Assembly (NCBI GenBank): GCA_965365655.1
Contig: CBDUCN010000186.1
Coordinates: 1 to 10,342, forward strand
Source: JBFHNV01 sp965365655
GTDB taxonomy: Bacteria; Pseudomonadota; Gammaproteobacteria; HK1
Reading direction: 5' to 3'
DNA length: 10,342 bases
Both the position numbers and the translations under genes were made by a program. This document shows, one piece after another, positions 1 to 5,408 of this stretch (position 1 is the stretch's first letter; each line of letters opens with the position of its first letter). The notes below the pieces were generated by a model that ran no database searches, was not told where the DNA came from, and was given only the letters and a program-made list of their open reading frames with translations.

Positions 1-113
1 TTCATGTCGATGCCTGCGCACATCGGTGTCCACGGGATGTCGTCGGTGCGCACGTAGCACGACGCCAGCGGGTCGCCTTCGGGCCGTGGGAATGCAGGGG
101 TTTCCAGCGCCAT
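1..113 (-). CDS. Probable ChrR-like cupin-domain protein, N-terminal fragment (runs off the left edge)
   Basis: Only the first 37 codons are visible, so this is a partial gene. It starts at the ATG at 113-111. A GGAG Shine-Dalgarno sequence lies at 123-120, six bases upstream, which supports a real start here. The visible peptide begins MALETPAFPRPEGDPLAS and continues with YVRTDDIPW, then TPMCAGIDMK. From memory, the pattern of a Tyr-Val-x-x-Asp-Asp-x-Pro-Trp segment followed by a Gly-Ile-x-Met-Lys segment resembles the opening strand of stand-alone cupins related to the C-terminal domain of the anti-sigma factor ChrR. The metal-binding histidines would lie beyond the edge, so the family call is tentative. 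It lies 55 bases downstream of the HATPase gene on the same strand and could be cotranscribed with it. Open reading here is firm; the cupin assignment is inference. Confidence 0.55.
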   Translation of the reverse strand, partial: MALETPAFPRPEGDPLASCYVRTDDIPWTPMCAGIDM

Positions 114-168
114 GTCGTGCTCCGCGTCGGTGCCCGGGGAAGGGGCTGACGGTATCCGGGTCGGCCGT

Positions 169-594
169 TCAGTCGACTTCCGGCTCGAAGCGCACCGCGA
201 GCGCGAGCCGGTTGCAGTCCGTCTCCCGCGCGTAGTCGATCGCCGAGCAGTAGTAGCGGATCAGCGGCCAGCCCAGGCCGCCCGTCGGGCGCAGCCCCAG
301 CGTCGCGTTCAGGTCGGGCTCGGGCAGGTCCCGGGTGGGGTCGAACGCGCGTCCGTGGTCGCGGTACAGCAGGTGCACGCCGTCCGCGACCCGGGTGAGG
401 CTCAGCTCGATGGGTGCGTCGGGCGGCGCCTGGCCGTGCTTGACCGTGTTGGTGATCAGCTCTTCGAGGATCAGCACCAGGATCCGCTCGTCCTCGGCGT
501 CGATGCCGTGCGCGCGGCAGAAGCGTCCCGCGAACTGCGAGGCACGCTCGATTTCGTGAAGCGCGCCCTGGAGCCTCAATGTCTCGGGCTGCAT
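169..594 (-). CDS. RsbW/SpoIIAB-like HATPase (putative anti-sigma factor serine kinase)
   Basis: A 141-residue protein that is essentially one GHKL ATPase domain of the HATPase_c_2 (RsbW-like) type. The N box is visible as EELITNTVKHG (Glu44, Glu45, Asn49). The G1 box is Asp79-x-Gly81-x-x-Phe84-Asp85-Pro86. The G2 box is GGLGWP (105-110), and NRLAL at 128-132 gives the terminal strand. Family members phosphorylate a serine on a STAS partner and sequester a sigma factor or other target, acting in the cytoplasm. I chose the ATG at 594 because the domain begins there and length matches the family; the frame stays open to 726 but that part shows no domain. A GAGAACGAG stretch upstream is only a weak ribosome site. 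It is divergent from the FecR-OmpA pair and separated from the STAS and phosphatase genes by that pair. Kinase activity and partner are inferred from family and context. Confidence 0.85.
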   Translation of the reverse strand: MQPETLRLQGALHEIERASQFAGRFCRAHGIDAEDERILVLILEELITNTVKHGQAPPDAPIELSLTRVADGVHLLYRDHGRAFDPTRDLPEPDLNATLGLRPTGGLGWPLIRYYCSAIDYARETDCNRLALAVRFEPEVD

Positions 595-677
595 ACTCGT
601 TCTCGACTGGCGGGTGCGCATCGCGTGAAGGCCGCTGATGCACAGCGTAATCCACCGCTCGCCGTTCGGTAACCCGA

Positions 678-694
678 GACCCGGATCCCGGGTC
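678..694. repeat. Perfect 7-bp inverted repeat upstream of the FecR gene (possible operator or leader hairpin)
   Basis: GACCCGG, a 3-base spacer ATC, then CCGGGTC form a perfect dyad. It lies in the 118-base divergent region between the HATPase and FecR genes and ends four bases before the FecR ribosome binding site. It could be a protein binding site serving one or both promoters, or a small hairpin next to the ribosome site in the leader. A triloop hairpin is possible but tight. In DNA this rich in GC, a chance dyad is also plausible. Confidence 0.35.
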
Positions 695-698
695 CTGC

Positions 699-704
699 AA
701 GGAG
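699..704 (+). promoter_or_regulatory. Ribosome binding site for the FecR-domain gene
   Basis: AAGGAG lies eight bases before the ATG at 713. This fixes the start of the FecR-domain protein at 713 rather than at the upstream in-frame ATG at 638. Starting at 638 would put 25 unrelated residues in front of the signal peptide. Confidence 0.85.
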
Positions 705-712
705 TCCTCGCC

Positions 713-1135
713 ATGCGATTCTTCATTGTGCTGCTGTCACTCCTGGCGCCCGCGCTGGCCGCGGCGGACGTCGGTCAGATCAAGACCCTGGCCGGCGACG
801 TGCAGATCGAGCGCGCGGGCCGCACGCTGGCGGCCGCCGCCGGAGACGGGCTGCTCGCCTCGGACGTGCTGGTCACCGGCGCCGACGGCAAGGTGGGTGT
901 CACCTTCGTGGACAACACCCGCCTCTCCCTGGGGCCGGACAGCCGCATGGAGCTGGCCCGCTTCCGCTTCAACGCGACCACGCACGAGGGCGAGTTCCTC
1001 AGCCGGATCCACCGCGGCACGCTGTCGATCGTCTCCGGGCAGATCGCGAAGGGCAGCCCGCAGGCGATGAAGGTCGAGACCCCGAGCTCGGTGCTCTCGG
1101 TGCGCGGCACCCGCTTCCTGGTGAAGGTGGACTGA
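713..1135 (+). CDS. Secreted FecR-domain protein
   Basis: A 140-residue protein with a Sec signal peptide (residues 1 to about 18: hydrophobic FFIVLLSLLAPALA, cleavage likely after an Ala) and then one FecR domain. Typical FecR features are the GDGLLASDVLVTGADGKVGV segment (44-63), FVDNTRLSLGP (65-75) and the closing TPSSVLSVRGTRFLV (123-137). It has no membrane anchor and no DUF4880 N-terminal segment, so it is unlike the classical FecR of iron-dicitrate signalling and is probably a soluble periplasmic protein. The start is fixed by AAGGAG at 699-704. The stop is one base from the start of the OmpA-like lipoprotein, so the two are almost certainly cotranscribed. Small FecR proteins beside CHASE2-containing signalling proteins recur in proteobacteria as I recall. 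A role as ligand or partner of the neighbouring CHASE2 sensor is inference. Confidence 0.88.
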   Translation: MRFFIVLLSLLAPALAAADVGQIKTLAGDVQIERAGRTLAAAAGDGLLASDVLVTGADGKVGVTFVDNTRLSLGPDSRMELARFRFNATTHEGEFLSRIHRGTLSIVSGQIAKGSPQAMKVETPSSVLSVRGTRFLVKVD

Positions 1136-1136
1136 C

Positions 1137-1736
1137 GTGCGGGGCGTGCGGCCCCGGGCGCTGATCGCCGCCGCGCTGGCGGCGGCGCTGCTCTCGGGCT
1201 GCTCCAGGGAGCTGGTCGTGCTGCTGCCGGAGGACGACGGCCGGGTGGGTGCGCTGGACGTCAGCTCCGGGTCGGGCTCCGTCACGCTGGATTCGGCGTA
1301 CGCGGGCGCGCGCGCCGGATCGCTGCAGACGGTGACCGCGGTCTCCGTCGACGAGGCCGGTGTGCGCCGCGACTTCGCCGCCGCGCTCGACGCCGAGCCG
1401 CCGCCGCCGGTGAGCTACGTCGTGTACTTCGAGGAGGGCACGACGACCGTGGTGCCCTCGTCGCGTTCGGAGTTCGAGCGCATGCTGGCGGACGTGCGCG
1501 GCCGCGCGGTGGCCGAGGTGCAGGTGACCGGCCACACCGACCGCGTCGGCACGGTGGCCGACAACGATCGCCTCGCGCGCCAGCGCGCGGCGATGGTGCG
1601 CTCGGTGCTGGTGCGCCAGGGACTGGACCCGCGCAGCGTGCTGGCCGTCGGGCGCGGCGAGCGGGCGCCGCTGGTGGACACCGCGGACGAGGTGCGCGAG
1701 CCGCGCAACCGGCGCGTGGAGATCACGGTCCGCTAG
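1137..1736 (+). CDS. OmpA-family peptidoglycan-binding lipoprotein
   Basis: A 199-residue lipoprotein starting at GTG, one base after the FecR stop, with AAGGTGG at 1124-1130 as a likely ribosome site. The signal peptide ends in a lipobox LLSG-Cys22. The next residue is Ser, which favours outer-membrane sorting over inner-membrane retention. Residues 23-90 form an unrecognised spacer with a PPPP run at 88-91. Residues 93-199 are an OmpA C-terminal domain: the TGHTDRVG motif (131-138), Asn143, Arg150, and a terminal RNRRVEI (190-196). Asp135 and Arg150 have the 15-residue spacing of the pair that contacts diaminopimelate in OmpA-like domains, so binding is probably intact. It probably tethers outer membrane to cell wall. 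Paired with the FecR protein, it may report on envelope state to the adjacent CHASE2 phosphatase (inference). Confidence 0.9.
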   Translation: MRGVRPRALIAAALAAALLSGCSRELVVLLPEDDGRVGALDVSSGSGSVTLDSAYAGARAGSLQTVTAVSVDEAGVRRDFAAALDAEPPPPVSYVVYFEEGTTTVVPSSRSEFERMLADVRGRAVAEVQVTGHTDRVGTVADNDRLARQRAAMVRSVLVRQGLDPRSVLAVGRGERAPLVDTADEVREPRNRRVEITVR

Positions 1737-1761
1737 TCGCGGCCAGGGGGACACCGAGCGG

Positions 1762-3864
1762 TCATGCCGCGGCGCCGCGGTATCGCAGCACCATCACCGT
1801 GACGTCGTCGGCCGGCTCGGCGCCGGCCGCGAAGCGGGCCACGTCGTCGACCAGCGCGTCCAGCACCTGCCGGGCGCCCGCCGCTGAGGGCTGCGCCGCG
1901 AGGCACGCCGCGAGGCGCTCGCGGCCGTAGAAGCGCCCGTCGCGGTCCAGCGCCTCGGTGACGCCGTCGGTGGCCAGCACCAGGGTGTCGCCGGGCTGCA
2001 GGTGGCACTGCTCGGCGGGGTACTGGAAGTCGTCCATCACGCACAGCGCGGGGCCGCCGAGGGTGTCCAGCTCCCGCGGCGGCTCCCCGGGGCGCAGCAG
2101 CCACGGCGCGTCGTGGCCCGCGATGCACAGGTCCAGCTCGCCGCTGGCCGTGTCCAGCAGCCCGGCGGCGACCGCGACGAACAGCATCTGCGGGTTGTCG
2201 CGCGCGATCTCGGCGTTCGCGATGGACAGCCGCTGCGCGAGCCTGCCCCCGGAGCGGGTCACCACGCTGCGGCACAGGGACTTCGACAGCGCCATGAACA
2301 GCGACGCCGGGATGCCCTTGCCGGAGACGTCGCCCACCGCGAAGAACAGGTGGCGCTCGTCGAGCATGAACAGGTCGTAGAGGTCGCCGCCGACGCGTCG
2401 CGCCGGCTCCAGCCGCGCGGCGACGGTGACGCCGGCCGGCAGATCCGCCATCGCGTCCGGGTCGGGCAGCAGGCCCATCTGGATCGCCCGCGCGGCGTCC
2501 AGCTCGCCCGCGAGGCGCGCCGCCGCGTCGCGCTCGAGGGCCAGCGCCTCGTCCAGCGCGCGCGAGCGGCTGCGCTCCAGCGCGAGCAGCGAGGCCAGCA
2601 GCGTGCCGCACACCGCCAGCGTGGACAGCACCGGCGGACCCGGGTCGAGCAGCCATCGCGCCGCCGCGAACGCGGCCACCGCGCCCCCCGCGAGCACGGC
2701 CACCAGCGCGCCGGCCAGCAGCGCGCCGCGGCGCGGGCCCAGCCGCGGCAGCAGCGCGACGAGCACGATGCCGGCCAGCAGCAGCGCGGCCGACTCGATC
2801 CACGGCGCGAACGCGGGCCGCTGCAGGCGCGCGCCGGAGAGCAGGGATTCGACCACCTGGGCCTGGACCACGACGCCGGGAATGCTGGCCGCGATCGGGG
2901 TCGCGGGGGCGTCCACGGTGGCCAGCGCGCTGACGCCGATGATCGCGATCTGGTTCGCGAACGCCCCCGGCGCGAGCTCGCCGGCCAGCACCCGGGCGGC
3001 GGACACCCGCCGCGCCGGATTCGGCGTCGCGAAGTGCAGGGTCAGGGCCCCGTCCGGGTCCAGGGGCAGGAAGGTGTCGGCGACGCGCACGCCCTCGACC
3101 CCGGACGCGCCCGTGCGCACGGTGACGATGGGCGAGCCCGTCGCGACCCGCAGCAGCTCCAGGGCCAGCGACGGCGCGAGGTCCGCACCCGCCCGCGCGA
3201 CGACCGGCACCCGCCGCACGACCGCGTCGGCGTCGCGCAGCGAGTTCACCAGTCCGTGGCCGCGAGCGCCGCGCTCCACCTCGGGCACGTTGACCAGCAC
3301 GCGCGGCCAGCGGTGCAGGAACGGGGTCGGGTCGCCGCCCTCGGTGATCACCGGCGCGGGCCGGGCCGGCGGCTGCGCTGCGGTGTCGGCGCCCGCGGGC
3401 AGCCCGGCCCGCGCGACCACCGAGGGCGCGCGCGCGAGGGCGTCGCCCAGCACCGCGTCGTTGGACGGCACGCGCGCGAGGCGCGCCTTCAGGTCAGCCT
3501 CCAGCCCCGGATGATCCGCGGCCAGCGCGGCGGGGGAGAAGCGCCCCGGCTCCGACATGATCACGTCGATGCCGACCGCCAGCGCACCCAGCGCCGCGGC
3601 CTGCTCGACCAGGCGCGCCATGCGGTGGCGGGGCCACGGCCACTGGCCCAGCCGGCGCAGGCTCTCCTCGTCCACGTCGATCACGCGCACCTGCACCGGG
3701 CCGGTCTCGCGGGGCAGCGCGCGCTGGTAGCCGTCGAAGATCAGGGGGCGCAGCAGCGTGCCGCCGGCGCGCTCCGCGAGCAGCTGTGCGCCCAGGCACA
3801 GGGCCAGCACGCCGATCGCGGCGCCCCGGGCGCGCAGCGCGCCGTCGCGGGTCAGGGGGCGCAA
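1762..3864 (-). CDS. CHASE2 sensor / SpoIIE-type PP2C serine phosphatase, membrane bound
   Basis: A 700-residue sensor phosphatase. An N-terminal transmembrane helix (about 13-32) leads into an extracytoplasmic CHASE2 domain (about 40-340) with the typical VIDVDEESL (61-69) and LGQWPWPR (72-79). Three helices follow (about 357-374, 380-402, 408-428), then a charged helical linker (429-465). A PP2C/SpoIIE domain completes it (about 478-697). Metal-site motifs are all present: GGDLYD with Asp494, GDVSGKG with Asp512, ATDGVTEA with Asp633, and PADDVTV with Asp686/687. It should remove phosphate from a phosphoserine STAS protein, here most likely the one encoded two genes upstream. The start is a TTG at 3864 with no clear ribosome site. 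No ATG or GTG lies upstream after the MBL stop, and the next GTG (codon 19) would cut the first helix. It lies 52 bases after the MBL gene. Ligand of CHASE2 is unknown. Confidence 0.93.
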   Translation of the reverse strand: MRPLTRDGALRARGAAIGVLALCLGAQLLAERAGGTLLRPLIFDGYQRALPRETGPVQVRVIDVDEESLRRLGQWPWPRHRMARLVEQAAALGALAVGIDVIMSEPGRFSPAALAADHPGLEADLKARLARVPSNDAVLGDALARAPSVVARAGLPAGADTAAQPPARPAPVITEGGDPTPFLHRWPRVLVNVPEVERGARGHGLVNSLRDADAVVRRVPVVARAGADLAPSLALELLRVATGSPIVTVRTGASGVEGVRVADTFLPLDPDGALTLHFATPNPARRVSAARVLAGELAPGAFANQIAIIGVSALATVDAPATPIAASIPGVVVQAQVVESLLSGARLQRPAFAPWIESAALLLAGIVLVALLPRLGPRRGALLAGALVAVLAGGAVAAFAAARWLLDPGPPVLSTLAVCGTLLASLLALERSRSRALDEALALERDAAARLAGELDAARAIQMGLLPDPDAMADLPAGVTVAARLEPARRVGGDLYDLFMLDERHLFFAVGDVSGKGIPASLFMALSKSLCRSVVTRSGGRLAQRLSIANAEIARDNPQMLFVAVAAGLLDTASGELDLCIAGHDAPWLLRPGEPPRELDTLGGPALCVMDDFQYPAEQCHLQPGDTLVLATDGVTEALDRDGRFYGRERLAACLAAQPSAAGARQVLDALVDDVARFAAGAEPADDVTVMVLRYRGAAA
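1764..1783. terminator. GC-rich palindrome at the convergent gene ends (possible terminator)
   Basis: A 20-base near-perfect palindrome with core CCGCGGCGCCGCGG. Only one of its ten base pairs is imperfect, and that pair is a G-U wobble in plus-strand RNA. It begins 27 bases after the OmpA-like stop, inside the last codons of the oppositely oriented phosphatase gene. A hairpin here could stop plus-strand transcription before it runs antisense through the phosphatase gene. There is no T-run after it, so it is not a classical intrinsic terminator. The Arg-Gly-Ala-Ala-Ala coding may by itself explain the symmetry. Confidence 0.3.
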
Positions 3865-3916
3865 GCCCGGCGGCCCGTCGCGCGTGCGGGGCGCGCGGGC
3901 GGCGGCCGGGGGATCC

Positions 3917-4873
3917 TCAGAGCCGGATCTCCATGCCGTCCCAGGAGCTGGACACGCGCAGCGCGTGGTCCTCGCGCATCAGCTCCTCGTAGCGCTGGGT
4001 CTCGCGCCACACGCGGTGGATCGCCTCGTCGTCCTGCAGCGGCTCGTGGTGGAACATGCAGTAGTGCTTGACCCGCGCCCGGTGGCACAGGTCGACGCCG
4101 ATGACGTTGCTGGAGTGTCCCCAGTCCTGCTTCACCGAGGTGGCGTCGGCCAGCGAGTACATCGCGTCGAAGATCACCAGGTCGGCGTCGCGGAAGAACT
4201 CGACCACGCGCTCGGTGTCGGCCGCGTTGTCGAGGCGGTGCTCGGCATCCGTCGCGTAGACCACGCTCTTGCCGTCGCGCTCGAAGCGGTAGCCGTAGGA
4301 CTCCCCCGAGTGATCCTGGCGAAGCGTGGAGATGGACAGCCCGGCCACCTCGTGGGTCACGCCGTGCTCGAGGCGGATGAAGCGGATGTCCGACGGCAGC
4401 TGGTCGAAGTCCACCGGGAAGCTGGGCGCTGAATGCTGCCGGCGCAGCGCATGCTCGATCCCTTCGTGGCAGCCGTGGATCAGCAGCGTGTTGTGCGGCA
4501 CGTACGCCGGCGCGAACAGCGGCAACCCCATGATGTGGTCCCAGTGCACGTGGGACATGAAGATGTGGAAGGTGGTGGGGCGCGAGAGCCCGCCGCCCTC
4601 CGCGAAGCGCTGGCCGAACGCGCGAAGCCCCGTGCCCATGTCGCACAGCACGTAGCCGTCGCCGCCCTCGATCTCCACGCACGGCGAGTTTCCGCCCCAG
4701 GTGTGGCAGGTCGTGAAGTCCAGCGACTCGTCCATGAAGCGCTCGGCCTCCGCCTCGCTCCCGAAGCGGCGCCCGTCCGCGCGCATCAGCGCCGTGCGCA
4801 CCTTGCGGCGCACCCCGGCCGCGTTCAGCGACACCGGCAGCGAGCCGCGGGTGCCCCAGAAGCGGATCAGCAT
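3917..4873 (-). CDS. Metallo-beta-lactamase-fold hydrolase (phosphodiesterase-like) in the partner-switching operon
   Basis: A 318-residue MBL-fold protein with no signal peptide, so cytoplasmic. The metal-binding motif is SHVHWDH (107-113: His108, His110, Asp112, His113). Other probable ligands or active-site residues are Asp209 in YATDAEH, Asp236 in VIFDAMYS, His253 in WGHSSN and His275/276. The N-terminal MLIRFWGTRGS and the HTWGGNSPCVEI segment (57-68) are typical of a branch often labelled cAMP-phosphodiesterase-like or PhnP-like metal-dependent hydrolases. Substrate cannot be read from sequence; a cyclic nucleotide or other phosphodiester is a reasonable guess. Its ATG overlaps the end of the STAS gene as ATGCTGA, and I see no ribosome site, so translation is probably coupled to STAS. 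The phosphatase gene follows 52 bases later. Position between antagonist and phosphatase suggests a part in the same circuit (inference). Confidence 0.9.
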   Translation of the reverse strand: MLIRFWGTRGSLPVSLNAAGVRRKVRTALMRADGRRFGSEAEAERFMDESLDFTTCHTWGGNSPCVEIEGGDGYVLCDMGTGLRAFGQRFAEGGGLSRPTTFHIFMSHVHWDHIMGLPLFAPAYVPHNTLLIHGCHEGIEHALRRQHSAPSFPVDFDQLPSDIRFIRLEHGVTHEVAGLSISTLRQDHSGESYGYRFERDGKSVVYATDAEHRLDNAADTERVVEFFRDADLVIFDAMYSLADATSVKQDWGHSSNVIGVDLCHRARVKHYCMFHHEPLQDDEAIHRVWRETQRYEELMREDHALRVSSSWDGMEIRL

Positions 4874-5271
4874 GCGGGGCCGGACGCGGGATCCGGCGCG
4901 TCGCGCTCGTAGCGCGGCAGCGCCTCCGGGGCGATGTCCGCGATCGCGTCGCGCACGTTCTCGAACACCGTGAACACGCGGTCGAAGCGGCTGATCTGGA
5001 AGATCTCGCGCAGCGTGCTGCCGAGGCTGGACATGACCAGGGTGCCGCCTTGCGCGCGAGCCTGCTTCGCGGCCAGCATCAGCTCGCGCAGGCCGACGCT
5101 GCTCATGTAGTCCACGCCCGAGAGGTCCAGCACCAGCTTGCAGGAATCTCCCTCGCAGCGCGCGAGAATGGGCGCCAGCGCGTCGCCGAACGCGTCGGCG
5201 CTCTGGTGATCGATGCGTCCCCGCGGGGCGACCACCAGCACGTTCGCGAAGCTCTGCTCGTCAACGACCAT
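4867..5271 (-). CDS. STAS-domain protein (anti-sigma factor antagonist-like)
   Basis: A 134-residue single STAS domain resembling SpoIIAA/RsbV. The phosphorylation loop is DLSGVDYMSSVGLREL (49-64). By alignment with the usual D-S-S/T-G-L motif, Ser58 is the phosphoacceptor and is present. In this family a HATPase kinase phosphorylates the serine and a SpoIIE phosphatase reverses it; the unphosphorylated form binds the kinase or another target. The frame is open far upstream into the helicase gene, but the domain begins at the ATG at 5271, where the length fits the family. The ribosome site is weak (GGG about nine bases upstream). The C-terminal 20 residues (about 115-134) extend past the domain and are rich in Pro, Asp and Ala. 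It is first in the STAS-MBL-phosphatase operon, 137 bases after the helicase stop. I see no convincing promoter or terminator in that gap. Confidence 0.92.
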   Translation of the reverse strand: MVVDEQSFANVLVVAPRGRIDHQSADAFGDALAPILARCEGDSCKLVLDLSGVDYMSSVGLRELMLAAKQARAQGGTLVMSSLGSTLREIFQISRFDRVFTVFENVRDAIADIAPEALPRYERDAPDPASGPAC

Positions 5272-5408
5272 GCGTCGGCCCGCAGGTGCACAGGAGCCGA
5301 AGGGTAACAAGGCCCACGCGCGCCCGGAATGGCGGCAGCCGCCCGGGGCCGTGACCTGTGACGCGTTTCGAGGCTGAAGCGGCGGCCCGGCGGCGCTCAC
5401 CGGCACGC

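Noticed and set aside
595..712. A sigma-70-like promoter for the HATPase gene (TTACCG, 17 bases, TACGCT on the minus strand)
   Set aside because: Only three of six matches in each hexamer; too weak to list as a feature.
595..726. N-terminal extension of the HATPase to the ATG at 726
   Set aside because: It would cross the FecR start and leader and adds 44 residues with no domain. The ATG at 594 gives normal length.
2002..4071. A plus-strand open frame of nearly 690 codons antisense to the sensor phosphatase
   Set aside because: It has the same low-complexity Arg/Gln/His/Gly composition and no domain; the minus-strand protein has clear CHASE2 and SpoIIE motifs.
5272..5408. A terminator or riboswitch between hrpB and the STAS gene
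   Set aside because: Only short GC repeats such as GGCGGC-A-GCCGCC with no usable loop; no T-run and no recognisable aptamer structure.
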